Below are positions 53,501-64,000 of a DNA stretch of 64,000 nucleotides, piece after piece. Position 1 is the first letter of the stretch. Every line of letters begins with the position of its first letter. Origin of the DNA: Lethocerus indicus (Eukaryota > Arthropoda > Insecta > Hemiptera > Belostomatidae); assembly GCA_019843655.1 (NCBI GenBank), contig JACDQD010000106.1, forward strand, positions 4,460,501 to 4,524,500, given 5' to 3'. Under the pieces are notes generated by a model. The model saw only the letters and a program-made list of their open reading frames with translations, was not told where the DNA came from and did no database searches. Made by a program: the position numbers and the translations under genes.

Positions 53501-56500
53501 TCATCCGTCAAGACCAAACAAGTCGTTCGGGGCGGTCCCAGCCCCGCCCCCACAAGATTACAAGATTAATGGTGGCCCATTCCCCTCTTATACTACAAAA
53601 TACCGCAACAGAAATGCATCTTTGAGTAATGTATATTTCTCACAACCCATAGCTCTGACTGGAGGAAAGAGAATTGTTTAGGAATTGGAGTACTGAGTGG
53701 TAGGTTCCTACGACCAAATAGGTCTGGATCTAATTTTGAAGAGTTCCAGAAGTAGCGCCATTCAATTTTTGCACGATAATGTTGCATGACGTGCTGAACC
53801 TGTTAGGCCATGCTGTATGCCAATAACACATTATGTCAAAGCATTCAAAATACTTGATAGGAAAGTATTTTTCATTATTCAATTAGCTAAAGCCCGTTTC
53901 ATTCTAAGCTCAACGTTTCTCCTAATCATGGTTCCGTTAGCTTCAGGGACAGCCTTAAGCGGAAATGACCTCCAGACTTTCTTGGCGACGGAGGAGAATA
54001 AATTAAATTTAAATGTTAAATGAAGTTGCCACCAGTGGGTGTATTCCCCTTTCACGCGACACCGTCATATTTATGGAGCCCATCTGTTACCTTAATTGTA
54101 ACTGTTAGTTAATAACTAAAACGATATATAAACCAGTGTACATTACCACACGAACATAATTCTTCTTCAATTACTTACAGACCATATGATTTTCTACGCC
54201 CATGAAAAGAATGCGATGAAGCAAATAGTATAATTCCTTATACAGGAACAAGTGCACGTGTGCATAATCGCTCCCAATGACAGGTATTACGAACACCGTA
54301 ATTACAATCTGCTCTAATGCCATTTAAATGTCATATTAATTATATAAATTGCCTACACCGTTATAATATAGCGTCCTCATATTGGTTGAGTCAAATTCAC
54401 CTATACAACGCTGAACGAGGAAATTTCATATTAGATTTTCAAAACTCTGTCTGATGGCAAATTAATTTCATCGTTAGCCCCGTCGTATTGTTTCACAACG
54501 CGTTAACTTCAATATATGTTCAGATTTAGGCCAGATCAGTGTAGGAAATTAATTTATCAGTTAAAGTTTAGCTATTTATCAGATCTAAATATTATAATTA
54601 ATTAATAGGCGCACCGTGAGCTTACCGCCAGTCCTCGAGGAGAAGGCCGACGATTAATTGTTATTTATTGAAGTTGCCAGGTAGAATATGCCACCGGGCA
54701 ATATGTTGCATTAACAATGATCGCTAATTCGGCTTTAGTTTGGACATTAAATTTCACTAATTGCCGCCGGTCATGTACACTGAATATAGATTCCCAGGAG
54801 TGCCCGTTCTGTTTATTTCCTTACACTAATTCAAAGCGAAGGTTCAAAATGTACGCGTTCATAGTTTTGATTTAATCTAGGACATTAATAATGCCCGTTC
54901 AGAGGCAACGAATCCTCTATTTAAGGGCGCCGGTTTAACAGCCAGGAATATTCACTTAAGGTCCGGGCAAAATTCCATTAATAATTTACGGAAATATATA
55001 CGGAGTTCATACTTTCAAATAAAAATTAGCTTACGTTAATATCGGGAGACATAGCTAAATTAATAATTCGTTAGTGATTAAAATAAAATGACGAACTAGA
55101 AAGATTGATTTAATTTACTTTAAATTAAATTGTTGCTTTAAAAGTTTCCTTTCATTATTTCAGTCGGAATGAATTATTTGAAATTGACTTACAAGATTGG
55201 TGCTTATTACTTTAACACAGCATTCACGAGAGTTTGACATACCATCACGTTTGCCATCTTCCGTCCAACTTTCTGATTTGATCTGAAGCTAGTCCAATTA
55301 GTTCCGGTTTTTAATGATTTTTAATGAGCCTATGATTGTCTAGAAATATCCTGTTCTTGTACTGCTACTAGAAAAACATGGTTGGCCCTCATAAATTTAG
55401 ACAGGTGTTAGGGGTAATGTCGGTCAATTCCGCACGCGAACTACTCAATTCATTCAGCTGTTCATCACTCGTATAGTCCAGTCGTGGAACGGAGCAGAAG
55501 TTCATTTCGAGACACTTCCTACACACACAGTAAGCTTGCGGCCGATCATAAATATGCCATCTAGATCTAAAAGAAAAGCACAAGGAGGGAATATCCTACA
55601 TAAAGATAATCTCTCAAGTGCACGGCCAAAGATCTTTCTGTCAAAGAAAAGGGAGCAGTGGTGAGGTCGGGGGTCAAAGTAATGAAGACAAAAAGAGAGG
55701 TCTGAACCGAAAGGAGAGGACATTTTGGAAAATTCAGAGCCCCATTATATCCGATCCTGGTTTTTGACTTGTGGTCGCCGCTTTTGAATTCATAGAGGGC
55801 GCCCGGAGGAGGGCATAAATCCCCGACACAAATGTATTCTGAAATTCATCGGAAAAGAAAATGAGGTGGTCGCCTGAACTGGGGCCATGAATTGTGTATT
55901 GGCCGAGCATGAAACACGACCGGCGCACTAATGTGTTACAATAAATTTCGGTCATAACTTACTGCTTCAATTAACCTAAATATAGGACTGGAAGTTTGAG
56001 AGCCTGTCCTTTGATCAGTCCGTCAAAAGAAATTGTAGTTATCAATTTAGTATATTCATTCTAAACTATTTTGGTACTTTCTTAAGAGAATCAGAATATA
56101 ATCCTTAACCCACAAATCATATTTTCCAAGCATACCAAAATATATTTTCTCCTATTTATGTTTATCAACTAGTAGATTATAAATTAAAAATCAACAACGA
56201 GACATATTAGTTTATAAATTATTCTCCGCTATTGAAGGTTATTCGAGAACGAAAACTGGAAATTTTCCATATTCATAATGAACGAACGAACGACGGTTTT
56301 CGTGTTCCACGAATCCATGGGAAGTTGGTCCTAATTGTTTTGTTTCATGAGGAATTCCTAATCATTCCTACCCCGCCCCCTTTCATATATACAGGATTCA
56401 TGCGTAGCGGTATTTGACACGCGATATATCTGGTCTCGAAACGCGCACTAGCATTACACCAATTTTACTGAGGTAACAATTAGTCCACATTTCGCTGCGT

Positions 56501-56690
56501 CATCATATCTACGCACGTGTAAACCTCTAGCCGCGTTGACGATTTATTGGCCTGTGAAGCATTCATTGATTTCCAACAGAAATAGGCTTTCATGCTAGCG
56601 TGTGCGTAATTTCTTTTACGCCCAATTGCACAAATAAAACGTACTTTTAAATAGTATAAATATTTCTGAACAAAAATTGTGTGACATATA
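47537..56690. other. Long noncoding stretch with C-rich tracts
   Basis: No gene recognised over about 9 kb. The longest frames are 116 codons (48407-48757, plus) and 104 codons (48479-48793, minus), which overlap each other and have no motif. A C-rich region at 49815-49910 includes runs of 10 (49817-49826), 8 and 5 C's, so the minus strand is G-rich. A sequence at about 54590-54990 mixes TAAT words with GC-rich patches. An AACG run occurs at about 56280-56292. I see no transposon protein in this stretch. Confidence 0.6.
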
Positions 56691-56764
56691 CAGAGGGGTC
56701 AAAAAAAATGTATTCACTCTTTAACAGTCCATAAATTGCAAACTAATTGACGGAGTTGTCTCAT
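56691..56764 (+). repeat. Left terminal inverted repeat of mariner-type element
   Basis: 74 bases starting CAGAGGGGTCAAAAAAAATG. They match the reverse complement of 57154-57227 at 68 of 74 positions by eye. The inner half, including AACTAATTGACGGAGTTG, is identical in both ends, which suggests it includes a transposase binding site. Confidence 0.92.
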
Positions 56765-56803
56765 CTTTGGTGAAAGTGTAGCTTAAAGTCCAACTTAAAG
56801 ATA

Positions 56804-57031
56804 TCACTGTAGGTGTTCGAAACGGTCACCATTAACATCCACACACAAACGATGCCGCCGCACTGCAGCACCAACTACTGACTGCAACGTGTTCAGTTGG
56901 ATATTTGCACATTAATGTACGATGGATTCTCGAAGTTCGCCATTGCGTTGAACCTCATTAATGTTTTCGTACTTAAAATATCACTTCAAAACTGACTTCC
57001 TTTCACTGAATGTAAGCCTTGCGCCAGCCAT
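56804..57031 (-). pseudogene. Deleted mariner-type transposase gene remnant
   Basis: A start codon at 57031-57029 opens a frame beginning MAGARLTFSERKSVLK, resembling the N-terminal helix-turn-helix region of IS630/Tc1/mariner transposases. Codon 17 is a stop (TGA at 56983-56981), and readable similarity continues for a further 15 or so codons. After a large deletion the C-terminal end appears in about 24 codons, with CVDVNGDRFEHL just before a stop at 56806-56804. The DDE/D catalytic domain is gone; about 76 codons' worth of DNA remains, where a family member usually has more than 300. Family assignment is by motif and by the element's ends. Confidence 0.75.
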
Positions 57032-57153
57032 GTTTACTCGAGTAACAAGGTACAACTAACAACAAAACACTGACTATCTGGCGACTGTCATATGACAAAA
57101 TAAAGCAATACAACGCTTGTATGCCGGAACTACAAACTATAACACTACCAAAA

Positions 57154-57227
57154 ATGAGACAACTCCGTCAATTAGTTTGCAAGTTATGGACTTTTAAACA
57201 GTGGATACATTTTTTTGGACCCCCCTG
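57154..57227 (-). repeat. Right terminal inverted repeat of mariner-type element
   Basis: Read on the minus strand it starts CAGGGGGGTCCAAAAAAATG, a typical mariner-like end. It is probably closer to the family consensus than the left end, because its G-run and CC are intact. Confidence 0.92.
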
Positions 57228-59180
57228 TATTTGTTAAATATTTTTTCCATGCTGTAATATAAGACATGTATAAAATTGTATTTAACGTGCGATAACGTGG
57301 TTAACCTTAATCAAGTTGGGACTGGGATGTTGGGTGGCTATAATCGTGGTGTAGGGCGGATATACCCGGTGGTACTTGTACTTGGTAGTGGTCCGGAGGC
57401 CACTAGGGAGACCGCCCAGCGTGTCCAAATTCGCTCAAACAACAGCGCCAGCCTTAAGCCTCGACGTCATTTGCATTTTGCCGTGTCAGATCTGCCACCA
57501 CGCCTGCGACATCCTCTGTTATGTATACAATGTACCCTGTTAAGTATTATCCTGCTTATGCGATACAGGACTTTGTATTTGCGGGGCTCAAAACGAAACA
57601 ATAACTGTCTACTAATCAGCATTAAGTGTTGGATTTAAACATTCACAATTTTATCACTACCGTGAACTATTTAAGGTTATAAATATAACATCCAATCTAA
57701 CTTGATAATAAAATGAAATTGTTTTACCCCCGAGTGTTTCTGACTCGGTTCGTAAGTTTCTCCCGTTCTGAAAGTCTCGCCATTGTCATTAGCTTTTAAA
57801 AGGCTCACAGACGCGGCCGTAAGTGCGTTAAACTAAACTGAATTTTACGCATGTACACAATCAAAGAGTAATAATGAATAACGACTTTATATTTAATTTG
57901 AACAGTATTAAATTTCGAAATTGTTTTGTTTGACGTCCTATCTCAACTTTTCGGACAGTTCGGGCGTCTCAAGAAGCTTGGGGCTGTAACTTCAGTGTCA
58001 CTTTTTACCTGTCGTATTCCCTCGCTGTATTACTACCAAATTTCATCTGATTACACGAGAGGAGTTCGAAAACCAGTTTGTTCCTTAGTAGCCGCTCATC
58101 TAAAATACAATTCTGAGATCGCCTCAAATCCAATGCTGTGGGATTCCCATATATTATGAGAGCAGGTGATGATTAATTTAGGGGGGAATTCGGGATTAAA
58201 AGCAGATTACTGAATTTTGTTTCAATTGTAAGTTTCGGTTTTTGAATATGTTTTTCCTCTTATTAGAAATTATTATAATTTCCAGCTCAAGCCAATAGTT
58301 ATCTTAGCGACCAATTATTATTAATCGTTAGTAAAATTTCAAAGCTCAGTAGATATTACTGACCAAATTGTTATTAATTAGTTACTAGTCATATTTCTGT
58401 TTTACCCTCTCTACTGCTTAGAACTACAGCTCACGTAACATATTTAAGGAAATACATATCTTCTCAAGGATGGAAAAGTGAGGCGAGTTTACATGTTCCG
58501 AACAATTTCTTTTAAAGTTTCATAGAGCGGGGGTGGGGCGAGTGTTAGTGTGAGTGGGGGCGGCAGAATTGCGGTATGGATTTGAGCACGTGTTAGACGG
58601 GAGCTGGTGTCTGCCCCGAGGCCACACCCACCCAAACACCGAACACCCGCAAGTTAGGCGGTGTACTGAAGATAAAGTTTATCGATAGTTTAAAGGATAG
58701 TATCCTTTCGGGATGTTGCGGGTGTCCCGACTATTGTTCGACATGGACGGCGGCGTATCGCGATCGACGGAGAATCTCATTTACTAGCCCCTGATATGTA
58801 CCTCGGGAATAATATTTATCCAGCAAATACGGAATTTAATCATCGTCGAAAATCGGCTACGGGCTGCGGTCGGATTCGGATCGGACCGGCCACTGGAAAC
58901 ATCTGGCTTTCAAACTCTCGAAAGCCTCAGCACATAAACACAATAGTCATTCACAAAAAACTGTTTTTACCCTTCTAGGACTCAACCAAATTAGATTAGC
59001 AATTTATTCCTGACATTTATTACGTCCCACTTCCTTAATATATATGAAAAAGGAAATTTATCATGCTATGCAATTTTCATTCTTTCGAAATAATATTTAT
59101 AAAAGCGATAATTTTGATGTTTCCAAATGTTTAGAATGATTACTGGTCGTATGTCTCCAATCGCCTATTCGGCCTTAAAA

Positions 59181-59216
59181 CCTAGATCGGTTTCGACTTT
59201 TCGCAATCGCAGTAAC
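59181..59216 (-). other. Possible third, diverged hammerhead-like relic
   Basis: On the minus strand TACTG, then GAT, a short segment, GAAAC (59194-59190), CGAT, C and TAGG follow the same order as the motif at 39926-39962. Over a 27-base stretch 21 positions match by eye. The GAAAC box and a UC cleavage pair are kept, but the CUGANGA box is altered and stem I pairs poorly. The following CATTGTCACTGCGCTG also resembles the CACTGCACTGTCACTG word beside the other two copies. It could be an old copy of the same family or a chance match. Confidence 0.35.
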
Positions 59217-59226
59217 GCGTTACTGC
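59209..59226. repeat. Perfect 18-bp palindrome
   Basis: GCAGTAACGCGTTACTGC equals its own reverse complement. It overlaps the edge of the possible hammerhead-like relic. A dimeric DNA-binding protein site or part of a transposon end are both possible; neither is shown. Confidence 0.8.
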
Positions 59227-59524
59227 ATTGTCACTGCGCTGCTATATGTAGCCGAGTACAGAAAAGAGTGTAAGAATAATAGAATAGTTTAGAAATAACT
59301 ATATAAATCTTAGAAATTTGCTAAGTAAAGATAAATTCCTCAGTTGTTATTACTACCTTTAAACCCTCGATCGCTTTAATGTACACAATAATAATTGTAT
59401 TGTTGTAATTTTAAGCACAGTACTTTTTTCAGTCAGCGAGTTCAACCAGTATGTTTCTCACTAGAATGTCGAATGCGAAGCATATAAAACTAGGACCAGT
59501 AGGTGTAGAATTCGTATGGACTTT

Positions 59525-59575
59525 GGGGGGGGTGATGTGTAAAGGGTGGTGAACCCCCTCCTAAGCCCCCCCCCC
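59525..59575. repeat. G8/C10 inverted block
   Basis: Eight G's at 59525-59532 and ten C's at 59566-59575 flank 33 bases that also include a GGG and a CCCCC. The runs can pair as a hairpin, or each strand can form quadruplex-type structure. Such tracts are also prone to sequencing length errors. Confidence 0.7.
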
Positions 59576-62461
59576 GTCCACCCCAACGCCCCCGGTTGTA
59601 GGATCAATAACTCGTTCAAGGACTCGCTCCCTCTCGCTCCCACCCACACGCGCTCCCAGTCTCTCCATCTCACTCCTCTAGTTTTGGTCCCCGCACTCCA
59701 ACCCCATCCCCCCTTTCCGCCATCACAGCAATTCAACACAAACGGATGACGCTCAACTCTCACCGGTTACAAATGATTTTTTATGTCGACAAGCGAAATG
59801 TGAAAGGAAAAGAGCAGTGCAGGTACGCAGCAATACGCCGGACTAAATTCAGTATAAGTACTTTCATTTTCAGCCGTGGACTTTCATTACAGCAAGAGTT
59901 ATCGGAAAACAATCAATAGTCAGTGTGATTTGATTGTAATTTGATGCTTGGGTTCCTACCGGCAGTGCACTATTACTATAAGCCCTTCGATGGTGTTCCA
60001 AACCCTAGAGGACAGACAATAACATACCTCAATTTAATAGTTATAATTTTTAATTATAATTATGTCTGTGGATGTTCGCACATGCCCTCCCACTACGCGG
60101 GGCCGAGCTTCCCCGGAGTTTCGAGTCGGAGTACGAGGACGGAGAAAGAGTGGATTATGCATGGGGAAACGGAGGAACACCTGGCAGGATCCAAATCAGC
60201 GTCCCAAATCCGGCAAACCCCCGGAATAAAACATCCCCATCCCCGGTATCGCCGCTAACCGCTTTTCTCGGCGCCGGCTCGAGACACTCACGTAACCGCG
60301 ATAAATTCGAAAATTGAATTTTGAATAAGACCGGGAGAATTCGGGCGCCGCCGCCGCCAACGTCCGCCTCCATGAATACTGACGATGCTCGATACAGCCC
60401 GGGTATGAATTTTACGCTTATACCCGGGTAAAGGAGCCACGGTCGCTACCGTTGCAAATATCAAATCCGAATCCTACCCTACGCGAAACTATACAAGTTT
60501 AAACATTCGAGTACAGTACCCAGGACGTATATCAACGCTCAAGAACGAAACACCACATCGATCTTACGGTTGAACGGGACATGTAAGCGAGAGGAAGTAA
60601 TAATTTCTTTACATTTGTTCGGTTTAGTTCCACAATTTGGCTTTAAATATACGGGCTGTCGGGATGTAGGCAGGATATTTTCCAAAATGACTGTCCCGTT
60701 ATTACCTGATTATATTGTTGCAATACAACAGGAGGGATCGTTAATACTTCAGCTGCCTCGTTTTTAGAATTTTCAGGACGCGCCGACAATAGATAATCCT
60801 TCGGTTGGCTATCGAAAGGGAAATTCCGCCTTCGGCGAAGGGATTAATTTCAATTTAGAAGGTGGGGTAGTGGGGCGGGAGGGTGTTAGCGGCGGGAAGA
60901 GCCGAGGGGCGAAATCGAATTTGCCCCTGAGGGAGATGAAGCGGCCGATGTTTTGGTTGAGATACGCTCGCGTACAGCCGGGTAGGCTAAAACCGACCCG
61001 GGCTAATTCTATTTGTCCACCGCCGGGGAGGATTGAGGGTTCAAAAAACAAATAAAAAATATAACGGGACGACACCGCCTCCACCTGTACGGACAAACAA
61101 CTCGGATCGGACCGAACAAGATGTACCCGTTCCCTCGGGACTAAAGTACCCCACGACTAAAAAAACAGTCCCGTACAGCCATTCCAATATTTCACGATTA
61201 TATAGATTTCAAAACGCCATAGTTTTCAATATTTTCAGTTTTAGCAATTTATTTTTGGCTTTCTTTCTCATACCATACATTCAAAAAGTTTTCTAAAAAC
61301 CGAATTACAGGGTATATTTTTCGAGAGATAAATGAACGTTTCAGCGAGAGTAAAAAATAAACCGAAGATATTAAATAAATCTCTCGAGGAATTTACGTAA
61401 AATAATGTCTCCAGAACCTCCTCCGAATGACAAAATAGGTTCAGTTTTAATAACCCCATATTAAATGTTTAGAATTTTTCGTTGAATACTGGAGAGATTT
61501 TCAAATATCTTCTGAACTGATCGAGAGAAACAAGTGTTGAAAACATGTATCCAGCTTCCGAGAAGGACCAAGTATATAATAATTCAGAATGATACGTATA
61601 AGATCGTAAAGAGATGGAAATTTGCACTAAACCTTACGTTGTCATGAAGAAAAATCTAACAGTTATAATATTCAATATACAATAAACATAAAATACAAAT
61701 TTTACATATCTATAGGAGGTAAACACAATGAAGCCAATAGATGATTTAAAATGCAACGGATATTATAAGGGAGTCGAATACAAATCGGAAATAATTCAGG
61801 TTTCGATAGAAAATATTTAAATAATTCATGGGCTGCCGGCCGACGATAAGCTTATGATCAACTACCTCATTTGTATGAAAATGCGAAATGTTTAGTAAGG
61901 TTTTTGATAAAGCTTGACAGCATTGTTGAACATTAGATACACGCACACAGGCTAAATTCGCGCTTTTATAAAGAGATTTCACCAGCTTTGGTCCGCATAA
62001 TCGGAGTTTTATATTCAATCTGTATAACGGGACATCGTCACTCATCTAATTTTTCATCTGTTTTTCTTCCTTCACTAATATCACAAAAAATCTCTCTGAA
62101 AGTCTCTAAAATTAGTACAGACCTCCTTCAATTAGCCTTTGAAAACAAACATAGATGAATGGCGCTAATAATATGATCAGTAATATAAGGGAGGGTACAC
62201 CATGTTACGGTAACATATTAACAGATCATTAATCTTTAGGTTGAGATCACAGGGGTGCAGTTTTATGTTTTCTTCGCGTTATTTCGTCTTCTTATAATTA
62301 TTTGCATTTTATATTTTCTCTTATTATTCCGTCTTGTATCTCCACAGAATTACTAGTGTGCGGCTAGTGTCAGTCTACACAAAAAACTCGTTTCGTTTTC
62401 ATAGTAAATAAGAAAAATGTTGTTAAAAAAAATCAGAAGTAATTATAACTTGGGTTTCGCT

Positions 62462-62472
62462 GGGGGGGGGGG
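62462..62472 (+). repeat. G11 homopolymer
   Basis: Eleven consecutive G's in otherwise AT-rich DNA. No function is suggested, and the length may be uncertain in an assembly. Confidence 0.85.
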
Positions 62473-64000
62473 TTGTGAGCACAATGGGTTCATTTTACGG
62501 CGCACTATTTTGTTTTTGCGCGATCAACGATAAAAATTCAAAAGGCAATTCTACTCTCCGCCCCCGCCCCACCACCCTCGGGGGGCTTCTCCGTCGGTAA
62601 TATGAAGTTTGAAAAATGAAGGGGCATTCTGAAGGCAGCCGAACTGGATAGGCATTGACAATTAGCCGGCCGGGCGGTTTGGGAGGGGCTCGCTTTCCCT
62701 ATAAATAAATTAGAACTGGGCGGGCAGTATAACGGGAAATTACGTTCCGGAAACTGGATTTTGGCTGGAATTGAGAGCGGGCCGGTGCCAGGGATTAGGA
62801 CCTGTAACAAGTGCGGGGGGAAGGGTTGCGTCCCGCGGGCTCCATTCCATACGCACTCATTGGCCGTTCCCATACGCGATTGGGACACTGTTATGAATTT
62901 TCACCGGTTTACCGCGGTAATGCGGGTTAAGTACTGGGCGGGTTAGGTGTTACGAATAAATACCCGGCCTTAATTATGAAATTAATTCGGACCAGCCGGG
63001 TATACGGTACCGCCCGACAATAAAAACGCGCCTACGCAAAAATATCGCACGGATAGACCGCATAATGTCCCTCCGTTCAGAAACCACGGGTATCGGAGTG
63101 AAAAACGGTGGAATGTACCACCAATGGAGAGCTGCAGCTTCTTGAACTCAAATGGCAATTGGCAGAACTCAGTGATCTGGTCTACAGTGCACCGCAAGGA
63201 TGTAATATTGTGCCCATTCGGGAAATTCGAAATCAGTTCCTGCACGGAGGTATAGCTGTGTCGCGCACAGACGGAGCTCTACCATCAATCAATAACCTAA
63301 TGCCAACGTCCAGCAGGACAGCCGTAGTAATTTAGTATGCCGTTACAGGAGTAAGACTGTCGCCTGTAATTATTTAACAGATTTAGTAGTGCAATAATAA
63401 CAATGAGAGTAATTAACACATTTTTTACGTTGCCAAAGGCAAAAATAAGCCTAGAGAGTGACTACACATTTGTTAGGAACTGTTGAAACGAAGTTGCTTG
63501 TACGAAGTTGTTTTAACTTTATTTACAATTGCGCTATATTCTCATCGAGAGTTGAGAACCACCTACTGCATGTTTTGTTTTCGTTAAATAGTCAAACGCC
63601 TAATGCAGCCATTTACTGAACACAGCCAAACAAGCAGCAATCTACTGGTGAGCAACAATACCAGACTGAAATAACAGATGGAGAATCACGCCTATAGAGG
63701 ATTTCATAGAGGAAAAAATGGGAACCTTTTTCATAATATTTGGAATATAATTTTTTACCAGTGATAGAGCTTGCACAAAGTTCCAAAATAGGTTGAAAAA
63801 ATAAATGTTTAATTTGTATTATAACTATGTGTATTATAACTTGCCATAATACTACTTTATATTTTCTCTATTACTCAAAATACAGTTATGGTTCTCTAAT
63901 AAAAATAAAGTAAGAAATACGGCGCCACTTGTATACTTGACCCGCACGGCACTATCGATGCAAGCTCATTCGAGTAACAGAGTACAAAATTACAAAGAGA

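Larger units (their letters stand above)
56691..57227 (-). mobile_element. Non-autonomous Tc1/mariner-type element, complete ends
   Basis: The element is 537 bases long, starts CAG and ends CTG, and is flanked on both sides by TA (56689-56690 and 57228-57229), the target duplication of the IS630/Tc1/mariner superfamily. Its inverted ends match over 74 bases with six mismatches. Between them are the two extremities of a transposase gene on the minus strand, with the catalytic middle missing. It cannot move by itself but could be moved by a transposase from a full-length relative. The internally deleted structure and the modest divergence of its ends suggest a MITE-like family with other copies in the genome. 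Confidence 0.92.
57230..64000. other. Noncoding stretch with G/C-rich patches
   Basis: No gene can be confirmed. The frame at 57276-57638 (120 codons, plus) and the one at 62538-62888 (116 codons, minus) have no motif. Patches worth noting are G-rich 58529-58565, the G8/C10 block at 59525-59575, a 17-base near-perfect palindrome at 58692-58708, GCC repeats at 60347-60358 and an 11-base G-run at 62462-62472. A possible single exon at about 63115-63245 is described among the findings. The last 650 bases are AT-rich and featureless. Confidence 0.55.

Overview
The window looks like gene-poor DNA (intergenic or deep intronic) from a eukaryote, most likely an arthropod. The grounds are indirect. 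There is no long open reading frame and no tight packing of genes. Long CT/GA and TA microsatellites are present. So are decayed transposable elements of animal type: a Penelope-like retroelement with a GIY-YIG endonuclease and a hammerhead-ribozyme tail, and an internally deleted Tc1/mariner element. CpG does not look depleted by eye, which fits an invertebrate better than a vertebrate. The species cannot be named from sequence alone.

Layout. 1-5.7 kb is AT-rich DNA with two GC-richer pockets (about 2.25-2.5 and 2.98-3.33 kb). A tRNA-like/SINE-like relic lies at 5.74-5.81 kb. 5.8-24.7 kb is unique-looking noncoding DNA with a pyrimidine tract (7.33 kb), a (TA)24 repeat (7.65 kb), a (CT)29 repeat facing a shorter GA run (16.27 kb) and small tandem duplications. 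24.7-25.1 kb is a strongly purine-rich block with a 117-bp GA repeat and a (GGGA)5 G-quadruplex motif. 25.46-26.37 kb is the 3' end of a minus-strand Penelope-like element. 26.4-39.9 kb is noncoding with two more TA repeats (31.37 and 35.93 kb). A second, short copy of the same retroelement tail lies at 39.88-40.03 kb and keeps a well-formed hammerhead core. 40-56.7 kb is noncoding, with a 16-bp minisatellite (46.40 kb) and C-rich and CT-rich tracts. A complete non-autonomous mariner-type element with 74-bp terminal inverted repeats and TA flanks lies at 56,691-57,227. The remainder is noncoding, with a possible third, more diverged hammerhead-like relic at 59.18 kb.

No host protein-coding gene can be supported. 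Every open frame outside the two transposons is at most about 165 codons, and the longest are translations of simple repeats or lack any recognisable domain. The genes do not form a working pathway. The only mechanistically linked elements are the two or three copies of the retroelement tail, which share orientation, sequence and ribozyme architecture.
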